From contig JADKFA010000011.1 in NCBI GenBank assembly GCA_016717725.1, positions 62,001-126,000 of the forward strand: a stretch of DNA of 64,000 nucleotides, given 5' to 3'. How positions within the stretch are numbered: the first letter of the stretch is position 1; every line of letters starts with the position of its first letter. The notes under the pieces are model-generated. The model saw nothing but the letters and a program-made list of their open reading frames with translations, ran no database searches and was not told the origin of the DNA. A program made the position numbers and the translations under genes. The DNA is from Bacteroidota bacterium. GTDB taxonomy: Bacteria; Bacteroidota; Bacteroidia; AKYH767-A; OLB10. This document shows, piece by piece, positions 33,818-42,183 of this stretch.

Positions 33818-36244
33818 ATGGAAATTCAATACCAAGGTGAACATCTTGGATTCGGTGTACTTGGTAATATTTTAATCATTTTATCCTTTACTGCAGCACT
33901 CTTATCCGCCATTTCATATTATTTTTCATTTAAGCAAAAATCAGAATTATCAAATTCATGGAATCCTCTTGCACGCATTAGCTTTGGTGTACATGCCGTT
34001 TCTGTATTCGGAATTGTTTTCTTAATTTATTATTTAATACACGGACATTTTTTCGAATATTACTATATCTGGCAGCATTCCAATTCCGTTTTGCCTATGA
34101 AATATATGTGGGCTTGTTTATGGGAAGGTCAGGAAGGTAGTTTTTTGATTTGGACTTTTTGGCATGTTGTTTTATCCTTTTTCATCATAAAAAAAGCAGG
34201 AACATGGGAAGCTCCCGTCATGTTCACGATGATGATTATTCAAACTTTTTTGGCTTCAATGTTATTAGGATTGGAATTTAATGGAATTAAAATTGGATCC
34301 AATCCATTCATTCTTTTACGTAACCATGCCGATTTTGCTAATCTGCCTTTTATACAAATGGCCGATTATTTAAGTAAAATAAAAGATGGAAGAGGATTAA
34401 ATCCATTGCTTCAAAATTATTGGATGGTGATTCACCCTCCTACCCTATTTTTGGGTTTTGCAGCCACTGCTATTCCTTTTGCTTATGCAGTTGGGGGTAT
34501 GTTGACGGGAAGAGTGAAAGAATGGGTGAAGCCTGCACTTCCTTGGTCTTTATTTGGCATTTTAATTTTAGGTACTGGAGTTTTGATGGGTGGTGCTTGG
34601 GCTTACGAAGCTTTAAGTTTTGGTGGTTTTTGGGCATGGGATCCTGTAGAAAATGCTAGTTTGGTTCCATGGTTAGTGTTAGTGGGTGCTACTCATGTCA
34701 TGATTATTTTTAATAAAAATGGTACTTCATTACATAGTTCTTATATTCTTTGTACACTTTCTTTTATCCTCGTATTGTATTCAACTTTTTTAACCCGAAG
34801 TGGAATTTTAGGTGATACTTCCGTTCACGCCTTTACTGATTTAGGAATGAAAGGACAATTGTTGATTTATATGGTTTTCTTTTTCGCTTTGGCTATTTTT
34901 CTTAGTATCAAAAACCGCAAACTGCTTTCCACTCGTTCAGAAGAAGACCCAGTAAGCAGTCGCGAATTCTGGATGTTTATGGGGATGTTGATCTTGGTAA
35001 TCTCAGCCATTCAAATCAGTATTACTACTTCTATTCCTGTAATTAATAAACTGTTCAATTTGAAAATGGCTCCTCCAGCCGATGCTATTGATTTTTACAA
35101 CTCCTGGCAAATTCCTTTGGCTGCAGTAATTGCTTTACTGATGTCGGTTGGACTCTATTTTAAATGGAAGCAAACTGACATGAAGAGCATGGCAAAAAAA
35201 CTTTTACTTTCTTTTATTGTTTCGTTGCTCATTACCATCGGAGTGCATTATTATTTTCAATTCGACCGCATACAGTTAGTATTGTTGTTATTTACTTCAA
35301 CATGGGCATTCACAGCAAACCTCGACTATTTCATTCGTGTACTCAAAGGGAATATTGCGAAATCAGGAGCCAGCATTGCTCATATGGGAATCGCATTTAT
35401 TTTATTAGGTTCCTTAATCGCAAACAGTGAAAAAACGGTAATTAGTCAGAATCGTTTAAATGTAGATTTAGGAAAAGATTTCCCCAACAATGAAAATATA
35501 TTATTGTACAAAGGGGACACATTACCGATGGGTGAGTATTATGTGACTTATAAAGATAAAATCAAAGAAGGGATTCATATTCGTTATGAAGTGGAATACT
35601 TGAAAGCGGATCACAGCACGGGACAATTTCAAAAGCAATTTAGTCTTTTTCCATTTGTTCAGTTAAATGATCGGATGGGCAATGTAAGCGAACCCAGCAC
35701 GCAACATTTCATCAATAGAGATATTTATACTCATGTTACCTATGCGGAGTTAGATGATAAAGAAGTTGAAAAAAAGACGAATGAAGGATATAAGCCTGGA
35801 AAAAAATATCAATTAAGCATTGGCGATACGATTACAACGAGCAATAGCTTGGTGGTATTACAAAGTTTAAATAAAGATGTAGACAAGGACCTTCTCATGC
35901 TTTTAGAATCCGATTTAGTAGTAGCGGCGAACATTTTAGTGATGGATGTAAACAAAAAGATGCACCAAGCAAATCCTGTATTTATTTTAAGAGGAAGTGA
36001 AGCTTTTAATCGACCAGTTGAAATTACAGAGTTAGGATTACGTTTTGCTTTTATTAAAATTATTCCTGAAGAAAATAAATTTGAAATTGAAGTATCCGAA
36101 AAGGAAGGTAACTCACGAGAATTTATCATTATGAAGGCAATTATTTTCCCCTATATCAATATACTTTGGGTAGGTTGTTTATTGATGATTATTGGAACTT
36201 GGATTGCTATCATCAAAAGAATTAAAAAGCTTCGTACTGCTTAG
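33818..36244 (+). CDS. ccmF: cytochrome c-type biogenesis protein CcmF
   Basis: An 808-residue membrane protein, part of the haem ligase that attaches haem to apocytochrome c. It has about 14 hydrophobic segments and the WWD motif in SFGGFWAWDPVENASLVPW, with conserved histidines in IHPPTLFLGFAATAIPF and SGILGDTSVHAF. A periplasmic domain follows the last-but-one helix and the C-terminus is one more helix. The length is somewhat greater than E. coli CcmF, as in other Bacteroidota. It is the last ccm gene of the run. Confidence 0.93.
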   Translation: MEIQYQGEHLGFGVLGNILIILSFTAALLSAISYYFSFKQKSELSNSWNPLARISFGVHAVSVFGIVFLIYYLIHGHFFEYYYIWQHSNSVLPMKYMWACLWEGQEGSFLIWTFWHVVLSFFIIKKAGTWEAPVMFTMMIIQTFLASMLLGLEFNGIKIGSNPFILLRNHADFANLPFIQMADYLSKIKDGRGLNPLLQNYWMVIHPPTLFLGFAATAIPFAYAVGGMLTGRVKEWVKPALPWSLFGILILGTGVLMGGAWAYEALSFGGFWAWDPVENASLVPWLVLVGATHVMIIFNKNGTSLHSSYILCTLSFILVLYSTFLTRSGILGDTSVHAFTDLGMKGQLLIYMVFFFALAIFLSIKNRKLLSTRSEEDPVSSREFWMFMGMLILVISAIQISITTSIPVINKLFNLKMAPPADAIDFYNSWQIPLAAVIALLMSVGLYFKWKQTDMKSMAKKLLLSFIVSLLITIGVHYYFQFDRIQLVLLLFTSTWAFTANLDYFIRVLKGNIAKSGASIAHMGIAFILLGSLIANSEKTVISQNRLNVDLGKDFPNNENILLYKGDTLPMGEYYVTYKDKIKEGIHIRYEVEYLKADHSTGQFQKQFSLFPFVQLNDRMGNVSEPSTQHFINRDIYTHVTYAELDDKEVEKKTNEGYKPGKKYQLSIGDTITTSNSLVVLQSLNKDVDKDLLMLLESDLVVAANILVMDVNKKMHQANPVFILRGSEAFNRPVEITELGLRFAFIKIIPEENKFEIEVSEKEGNSREFIIMKAIIFPYINILWVGCLLMIIGTWIAIIKRIKKLRTA

Positions 36245-36254
36245 CATCACTACT

Positions 36255-37019
36255 ATGATTTTGAAATTTGGTATAGTTGGATCCGGAAATCTTGCCTCAC
36301 ATTTGGCGAAGAGAATGACGGAATGCGGTTATTCCATTGACTTTATTCATAGTCGCAACCAAAAAACAGGACGAACCATTTCGAAGGCATGTAAAAGCAG
36401 ATTTGTTACTGAACTTCCTGTTGCAGATGCTCGTTCTTTCTTATTATTTATTTGCACCAACGATACATCCATTCAAGGATTATTTAAGGAATATGAAAGT
36501 AAAGGTTATTACTTGATACATTGCAGTGGTATGCTTCCATTATTAAAAAGCAAGAAAACCTTAACTGGTGTATTTTATCCAGTACAAACATTTGCTAGCA
36601 AATTGGAAGTAGATTGGAGTAAAATTACCATTTGTGTAGAATCCAAAAACTCTAAATTAGAAAAACTCTTGAAGATACTGGCAAAAAAGCTATCAGGAAA
36701 AGTTATGCTTTTGTCAAGTAAAAAACGAGCACATTTACATTTAGCAGCCGTTTTCGCCAATAATTTTGTGAATGCGAATTATACCATGGCTATGGATTTA
36801 TTAAAATCACAACATATACCCTATTCCTTATTGGAAGGTTTGATTTTACAAACAGCAAAAAATGCCACCAAGCTAAAACCAATGGAAGTGCAAACAGGTC
36901 CAGCCAAGCGTCATGATATGCAAACTATCAAAGCACATAAGCTTCTTTTAAAAGGCAAGCTGAAAGAGCGAAAGATGTATGATTTGATGACGGCTTATTT
37001 GTTGGGAAGGAAAGGTTAA
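36255..37019 (+). CDS. Rossmann-like and DUF2520 domain protein
   Basis: A 254-residue protein with an N-terminal NAD(P)-binding fold (FGIVGSGNLASHLAKRM) and the C-terminal DUF2520 helical domain (HLHLAAVFANNFVNANYTMA and QTGPAKRHDMQTIKAH). Distant relatives are 6-phosphogluconate and ketopantoate dehydrogenases, but the substrate is unknown. The ATG at 36255 was chosen because the TTG at 36192 would overlap ccmF by 53 bases. Left heptamer array B begins four bases after the stop. Confidence 0.85.
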   Translation: MILKFGIVGSGNLASHLAKRMTECGYSIDFIHSRNQKTGRTISKACKSRFVTELPVADARSFLLFICTNDTSIQGLFKEYESKGYYLIHCSGMLPLLKSKKTLTGVFYPVQTFASKLEVDWSKITICVESKNSKLEKLLKILAKKLSGKVMLLSSKKRAHLHLAAVFANNFVNANYTMAMDLLKSQHIPYSLLEGLILQTAKNATKLKPMEVQTGPAKRHDMQTIKAHKLLLKGKLKERKMYDLMTAYLLGRKG

Positions 37020-37022
37020 ATG

Positions 37023-37057
37023 TTGGATGTTAGACTTTAGATTTTAGATTTTAGATT
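37023..37057 (+). repeat. left heptamer array of cassette B
   Basis: Five 7-base words: TTGGATG, TTAGACT and three times TTAGATT. The inverted partner is at 37620-37654 with five words, also opening at its outer end with TTGGAT. Confidence 0.88.
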
Positions 37058-37207
37058 TTTAAAATTGTTTAACCTTAAATTTCAATTTTCAAGTTTCGGG
37101 CTCGCTTTCGTTATGAAATCCCATGAAAACAAAATTCGCAATTTCAAAATATCTTTTCTATGGAACAAACCATGGACCTTAAATTTCCCTTTTCTTCAAA
37201 GGAATTT

Positions 37208-37477
37208 TTATTTGCCTTTTATCTTTCCAATATAAACCTTTCTTACAATGATTACAAGTCCAATAATATTTAAAATGATCCAAACATTATATGAAAAATA
37301 AATTAGGATTTCTGTTGAATTCATACTTGCTAAACTCCAATACTCTCCTTTGCTTTTGTCATAATTGTCATCATAACCCATAAGTAAGAGTCCAAAAAGT
37401 ATAAAAACGAAAATGTCCGCTAAGACAAATGCAAACAAGTTTTTAATTGAAAAGAAACGAGTTTTTGTTTTAATCAT
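37208..37477 (-). CDS. small membrane protein in cassette B
   Basis: An 89-residue protein that I do not recognise. It has two hydrophobic helices (NLFAFVLADIFVFILFGLLL and a second around FSYNVWIILNIIGLVIIV), a short polar loop with DDNYDKSKGEYWS between them and lysine-rich ends (MIKTKTR, KIKGK). It lies between the two inverted heptamer arrays of cassette B, where the other two cassettes carry S23-like genes. Coding capacity is supported only by ORF length and sensible topology. No S23-type upstream motif was found. Confidence 0.6.
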   Translation of the reverse strand: MIKTKTRFFSIKNLFAFVLADIFVFILFGLLLMGYDDNYDKSKGEYWSLASMNSTEILIYFSYNVWIILNIIGLVIIVRKVYIGKIKGK

Positions 37478-37619
37478 TTTTCTTCCATATTGCGTTAGAT
37501 AATTCTGAATATAATTCGAAAGCTGCTCTATAAAAACTCACTTTAATTTGATAAGGGTTGATTACTAAACTTGAAAGTTAGTTATTAATTGTGGTGATGT
37601 CAAAATAGTGCACAAATAA

Positions 37620-37654
37620 CTTCTAATGTCTAACATCTAACATCTAATATCCAA
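37620..37654 (-). repeat. right heptamer array of cassette B
   Basis: On the minus strand the words are TTGGATA, TTAGATG, TTAGATG, TTAGACA and TTAGAAG. The array starts immediately after the TAG stop of the UPF0316 gene. Confidence 0.88.
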
Positions 37655-38254
37655 CTACTTCCCTACTCCCATCGGAAAAACATTCCTAAGGTGATCGAGG
37701 CGGCTGGATGTTGATCTAGGAAAAACACCATGACTCACAGTTCGAATATCTTCAATGGAATAGAAGGCATTAGGATTATGTTGTTCGATCAATTTCCTTA
37801 CTTCTAAAATATCTTTTCTTTTAACCACAGTAAGAATTACTTTCACTGGACCTTTTGCTCCTGTTGCGTCCATGATAGTAATACCGAAATTTTGATTCGC
37901 TAGAGCTACGATTAATTCATCGGAATGACGTTGTGTGATAATGCGCATTACTTGTAATCCTAGTGCGAGACGCTCTTCAATTTTTATTCCGACAAATATC
38001 CCCATTGAATAACCCGTGGCATAGGCCAAAAAGCAAACTGGATTTTGCAAATTTTTCATGATTTGAGAAATGGCTAACAGCCAAATCAAAACTTCAACAA
38101 ATCCTAGAAAAGGTACGATGTACTTGATCGATTTACTCAAGAAAATATTTCTTAAGGTTGCCAAAGTAACGTCGCTCATCCTTGCTAAAAAAATCAAGAA
38201 GGGCAACACTCCCCATTGCCATAAATCGGATGACATAAATTCACTACTAAACAT
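37655..38254 (-). CDS. UPF0316 / DUF2179 membrane protein
   Basis: A 199-residue protein with three N-terminal membrane helices (about 15-90, with RMSDVTLATLRNIFLSKS and GFVEVLIWLLAISQ) and a cytosolic DUF2179 domain (about 100-180, GPVKVILTVVKRKDILEVRKLI). The combination is that of UPF0316 proteins, whose function is not established. The start overlaps the end of the sirtuin gene by eight bases, so they are probably co-transcribed. Confidence 0.85.
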   Translation of the reverse strand: MFSSEFMSSDLWQWGVLPFLIFLARMSDVTLATLRNIFLSKSIKYIVPFLGFVEVLIWLLAISQIMKNLQNPVCFLAYATGYSMGIFVGIKIEERLALGLQVMRIITQRHSDELIVALANQNFGITIMDATGAKGPVKVILTVVKRKDILEVRKLIEQHNPNAFYSIEDIRTVSHGVFPRSTSSRLDHLRNVFPMGVGK

Positions 38255-38939
38255 ATGCTTTCAATAATTTTTTTACAAGTTGAGGAACTCCGTAAGCCGC
38301 ATTTTCAGCAACTACTGTGAAATGGGTTGGTAATTCGTCGGCATTAGCATTAGGATCAATTAGAATTGTCATGGTATGCTCAGGGGTAAATTGCAGTAAA
38401 CTTGCTGCTGGATAAACGGCTAATGAAGTACCAATAACGAGGAAGATGTCCGCCTTCTCAGTTATTTCAATGGCTTTATCCATCATGGGTACACTTTCAC
38501 CAAACCAAACGATATGTGGTCGAAGTTGACTTCCCCGTTCGCATTTGTCACCAAGAAGTATACTATCGCCTTCCATTTGATAAATCAAGGATGGATTTAA
38601 GGAACTTCTAGATTTCATGATCTCACCATGCAGATGAACTACCTGTGAAGACCCAGCACGCTCGTGTAAATCATCAATATTTTGCGTGATAACAACTACT
38701 TCAAATCCTTTTTCCAATTCAACCAAGGAGAGATGTGCTGCGTTGGGTTTTGCCGAGATGACTTGCTTCCTTCGTTGGTTATAGAATTCCAGTACTAATT
38801 CTGGATTCTTATACCATGCATGAGGGGTTGCGACGTCTTCTACTGCATAATTTTCCCAAAGTCCACCACTATCCCTAAATGTTTTTATCCCGCTTTCTGC
38901 GGAGATCCCAGCACCCGTAAATACTACCAATCGCTTCAC
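38247..38939 (-). CDS. sirtuin-type NAD-dependent deacylase (CobB-like, class III)
   Basis: A 230-residue cytosolic enzyme that removes acyl groups from lysines using NAD. NAD-binding motifs are TGAGISAESGIKTFRDSGG (8-26) and TQNIDDLHERAG; the catalytic histidine is H104 in HLHGE. Y53 and R56 (YNQR) form the YxxR pair that recognises succinyl or malonyl groups in SIRT5 and CobB. Of the four zinc cysteines usual in sirtuins only one cysteine (C133) remains in that region, so the structural zinc is probably absent. The length fits the compact CobB type. Confidence 0.92.
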   Translation of the reverse strand: MKRLVVFTGAGISAESGIKTFRDSGGLWENYAVEDVATPHAWYKNPELVLEFYNQRRKQVISAKPNAAHLSLVELEKGFEVVVITQNIDDLHERAGSSQVVHLHGEIMKSRSSLNPSLIYQMEGDSILLGDKCERGSQLRPHIVWFGESVPMMDKAIEITEKADIFLVIGTSLAVYPAASLLQFTPEHTMTILIDPNANADELPTHFTVVAENAAYGVPQLVKKLLKAYV

Positions 38940-39012
38940 TTAGCAAAATTCGATATAATACGAGTGTGTTTGCATGATAAGTTAAAAAAATATTAACGTG
39001 TCATCGTTAACA

Positions 39013-39966
39013 TCAAAGAATAACCGCATCTTCAGGAAATGAAAATCCACTTAACAACTCATGTGTTTTCATTCTCTTTTTACCTGGGACCTGTATTTCC
39101 AACACATTGATAAATCCATCGGAAGCACTAATCTTTAGCATTTTCTTCCCGTCAGTAATAAGCTCATGTGTTAAAACAGTACCTGCTGGCTCAGGGGAAG
39201 CCTTCAAAATTTTAATTGATATGACTTGCTCTTCCGGCATCTTCATATCAAAATAAGCCCCAGGAAAAGGACTCAGTCCACGAATTTGATTATGCAAGAC
39301 CTGAATTGACTTACTAAAATCCAACCTGCCATCTTCCTTATAAATTTTAGGTGCTTCAATAATTTTTTCTCCAGCATCCAAAAAACTTTGTTGACTTTGT
39401 TCCACTACCTGATCATTCTCGATAGCTTTTACCGTTTGAAGAACTAAATCAGCACCTACAACCTTCATTCGATCGTGCAATTCACCCGCATTTTCATTTT
39501 CACCTATCGGAATTTCTTTACGGAAAATAATATTTCCAGTATCAATTTCATGTTTCAGAAAAAAAGTGGTGAGGCCCGTTACTTTTTCCCCATTCATAAT
39601 GGCTCTATTGATTGGTGCAGCTCCTCTGTATTGAGGTAATAAAGAGGCATGCAAGTTAAAAGTTCCTAAAGGAGGCATGCTCCAAAGTGCTTCAGGCATC
39701 ATTCTAAACGCAACGACAATTTGTAAATCGGCATTTAGTTTTTTTACTTCCTCTAAAAATTGCGGATCATTCATTTTAACTGGTTGCAACACGTTTAATC
39801 CTTTCGATACCGCATAATCTTTCACAGCAGAAGTCGTTAATTTTTGACCACGCCCGGCAGGTTTATCGCATGCCGTAATTACGACCACTACATTGTATCC
39901 ATTCTCCACTAAAATTCGTAGTGAATCGACTGCAAACTCTGGGGTGCCTAAAAAAATTATTCTCAT
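39013..39966 (-). CDS. fmt: methionyl-tRNA formyltransferase
   Basis: A 317-residue enzyme that formylates the methionine on initiator tRNA with 10-formyl-tetrahydrofolate. It has the N-terminal IIFLGTPEFAVDSL, the catalytic region FNLHASLLPQYRGAAPINRAIMNGE with N, H and the later D of HEIDTGNI, and the C-terminal tRNA-binding barrel (from about 210). Its start overlaps the end of the next upstream lipoprotein gene by four bases. No def gene is adjacent. Confidence 0.96.
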   Translation of the reverse strand: MRIIFLGTPEFAVDSLRILVENGYNVVVVITACDKPAGRGQKLTTSAVKDYAVSKGLNVLQPVKMNDPQFLEEVKKLNADLQIVVAFRMMPEALWSMPPLGTFNLHASLLPQYRGAAPINRAIMNGEKVTGLTTFFLKHEIDTGNIIFRKEIPIGENENAGELHDRMKVVGADLVLQTVKAIENDQVVEQSQQSFLDAGEKIIEAPKIYKEDGRLDFSKSIQVLHNQIRGLSPFPGAYFDMKMPEEQVISIKILKASPEPAGTVLTHELITDGKKMLKISASDGFINVLEIQVPGKKRMKTHELLSGFSFPEDAVIL

Positions 39967-40316
39967 TTTCCTTGAACTTTTATATCCAATAAATCAATCT
40001 TTTTTCCCTTCATACAAATGCTCATTTGATTCTTTGAGATTTGATACTTTACAAATACCTTTAAATTATTTTGATAAAAGATGGGATCTAGTTGGATGGG
40101 TTCATAGTAGATGGAATCTGCATTCATTAATAAAAAACCACAAGATTCCAGCTCATGATAGTCTTTCACGATCATGGCTTCATAACCCTCAGGAACTTCA
40201 ATTACAGGCTCTGTTTCCTCCTGAATAATTGTATTTTTTTTCGTTTTGCAAGATGCCACCAACAGGAGCACGAGGCAAAAAGAAATTAATTGTATGCCTT
40301 TGATTTTTTTATCCAT
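39963..40316 (-). CDS. small predicted lipoprotein
   Basis: A 117-residue protein that I do not recognise. The N-terminus IQLISFCLVLLLVASCKTKK is a lipoprotein signal with the cysteine of the lipobox. The rest is soluble with an acidic start (EETEPVIEVPEG). I chose the ATG at 40316; the ORF can be extended to 40385 but that would run inside the MATE gene. The gene overlaps MATE by 31 bases and fmt by 4, so it belongs to one tight unit. Confidence 0.75.
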   Translation of the reverse strand: MDKKIKGIQLISFCLVLLLVASCKTKKNTIIQEETEPVIEVPEGYEAMIVKDYHELESCGFLLMNADSIYYEPIQLDPIFYQNNLKVFVKYQISKNQMSICMKGKKIDLLDIKVQGK

Positions 40317-41626
40317 TTTCCAGAGCGAAGATAAGTGTATCCAATCAATCCGAGGGATGTCCAATAGAAAACCTCTGCTAACCAAACGATTTCTAGCGTA
40401 GAAGGATAAAGATGTGTAAAAATAAATACATACGACAAATAGATCAGCAGGCTAACAATTTCAATTTTCATGGCTGCTGCGGTAGCCCCAGTTCCCGAAA
40501 TTCCGGCAATGGCAATCATCGTCAAACTAAAAGTTATCGTAGCCAGGCAGATCACATAGAAACTTCCTTTTGCTTCTGCATTTAATAGATTGTCCGATGA
40601 CACTAATTCAAATATTGAATTTTGAAAAATGATACATAACAAAACGAGAGCACCAGTAACTGCAATGGATAATCGCATGATTTTTTTAGCTAACGGGAGT
40701 ACATCAGCAATTTTTTTCTGCCCAAGTAAATTTGACACCATGCTATTGCAACATTCCGAAAATCCCCAAACAGGAGTCATCAAAAACATGTAAACACCAC
40801 GAAGAATATTGGAAATAGCCAATTCTCGAGAACCTAATTTTTCGATCATCAAAAAGAAAATGAACCAAGAACCCATCGAAAAAACATGCTGGACAATAAT
40901 GGGTGTTGATAATTTCATGATTTGACCAAATGCTTTTTGGTTGATGTTTTTGAATTTAAACAATTGAAATTCTTTAAACATCGATCTTGAAAGCGCATAA
41001 ATTACGGCATACACTGCTGCAACCGATTCGGCAATAGCAGAGGCAATGCCTGCTCCATAAATACCCAATGCAGCGCAACCAAATCCACCAAAAACAAACA
41101 TATAGTTGAACAATATATTCAACAACATCATTAAAACGGTAGTATACGTGATGATTCGGGTCAGCGTAATGCCTGTATAAAACGATCTCATGGCTACAAA
41201 TACAGTCATAAAAGGTAGACCCCATGTTCTTCCATTGAGGTAATCAATCACAAAGCCAACTACCTCTTCATCTTTTACCAATAAAGACATAAATTGGGGT
41301 ATTAGTTGATAAACAAATGTGACCATCAAAAATGAAAAAGTAAGTAGGATCAATAAGCTGTGATCGAAAATATTTCCAATAGACGCATGTTGCCCCTCTC
41401 CTGCTTTTCGAGCAATTAAAATTTGTGCTCCGATACCAATTGCCACAGCAATCATGATTAATAAAAAATAAAAAACACCTCCGAGGGCGGACGCAGCCAA
41501 TTCCTTTTCACCTAGACGAGAGACAAAAGCTACATCGGTAAAATTAATGACCGTATTTGCGAGACTACTTAATATAATCGGCCAAGATATTCTCCAAATA
41601 TCAGAATAAGAGGATTGAACTTTCAT
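40286..41626 (-). CDS. MATE family efflux transporter
   Basis: A 446-residue inner-membrane antiporter with 12 hydrophobic segments in two halves. MATE features are SWPIILSSLANTVINFTDVAFVSRLGEKELAA at the start and GFSECCNSMVSNLLGQKK at the start of the second half. It probably exports cationic drugs or metabolites with Na+ or H+; the substrate is not predictable. It is the first gene of the MATE-lipoprotein-fmt unit. Confidence 0.9.
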   Translation of the reverse strand: MKVQSSYSDIWRISWPIILSSLANTVINFTDVAFVSRLGEKELAASALGGVFYFLLIMIAVAIGIGAQILIARKAGEGQHASIGNIFDHSLLILLTFSFLMVTFVYQLIPQFMSLLVKDEEVVGFVIDYLNGRTWGLPFMTVFVAMRSFYTGITLTRIITYTTVLMMLLNILFNYMFVFGGFGCAALGIYGAGIASAIAESVAAVYAVIYALSRSMFKEFQLFKFKNINQKAFGQIMKLSTPIIVQHVFSMGSWFIFFLMIEKLGSRELAISNILRGVYMFLMTPVWGFSECCNSMVSNLLGQKKIADVLPLAKKIMRLSIAVTGALVLLCIIFQNSIFELVSSDNLLNAEAKGSFYVICLATITFSLTMIAIAGISGTGATAAAMKIEIVSLLIYLSYVFIFTHLYPSTLEIVWLAEVFYWTSLGLIGYTYLRSGKWIKKSKAYN

Positions 41627-41717
41627 ACTTGATCCAGCAAAAGTCTGAAAAATGCCCTTGTGATTTTGAAGATTGCGAAAATCTTATCAATAATTATACA
41701 ATAACCATGATAAATCA

Positions 41718-42146
41718 CTATCCTTTATAAATCATTTTAAAATGTGGAATATTCGCTTCGTAGAATAATTCTCCTTCTTCCTCAAATCCTGCTCTTTTAT
41801 AGAGATTCATTGCTGGAACTTGAGCATTCAAATAAATCATTTTTTGGTAAGGGAGTACATCGGCCAAAACGGCTTTTACCAACGCAGATCCAGCACCATT
41901 GTTACGATAAAGAGGAAGAATGGCAAAACGCTCAAGTTTTATTCCATCATTGGTAAAGCGCCAGCGGGCTGTACCCGCCGGCTGCTTTTCCACCAACAGC
42001 ATATAATGCATACTTTGATCCTCATATTCATCGTATTCTTCTTCGCGACTGACCTTTTGCTCGTCAACAAAGACGCGTTGTCGAATATCAAAAACGATGG
42101 AGGCTTTTTCTTTATCTTCTATTTTAAACTTTACAATTTCAAACAT
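41718..42146 (-). CDS. GNAT family N-acetyltransferase
   Basis: A 142-residue acetyltransferase with RQRVFVDEQKVSREEEYDEYED, the strand GTARWRF, the acetyl-CoA site LPLYRNNGAGSALVKAVL and the end NAQVPAMNLYKRAGFEEEGE. This is the ElaA/YjcF-like pattern. The substrate is unknown. It is followed on the same strand by MATE 91 bases later. Confidence 0.88.
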   Translation of the reverse strand: MFEIVKFKIEDKEKASIVFDIRQRVFVDEQKVSREEEYDEYEDQSMHYMLLVEKQPAGTARWRFTNDGIKLERFAILPLYRNNGAGSALVKAVLADVLPYQKMIYLNAQVPAMNLYKRAGFEEEGELFYEANIPHFKMIYKG

Positions 42147-42183
42147 ACTTTCGGATTGAATCCCGAATGTATGAAAAAAAAAT

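Noticed and set aside
36192..36254. Upstream TTG start of the DUF2520 gene
   Set aside because: It would lie inside ccmF; the ATG at 36255 gives the Rossmann motif at the normal distance from the N-terminus.
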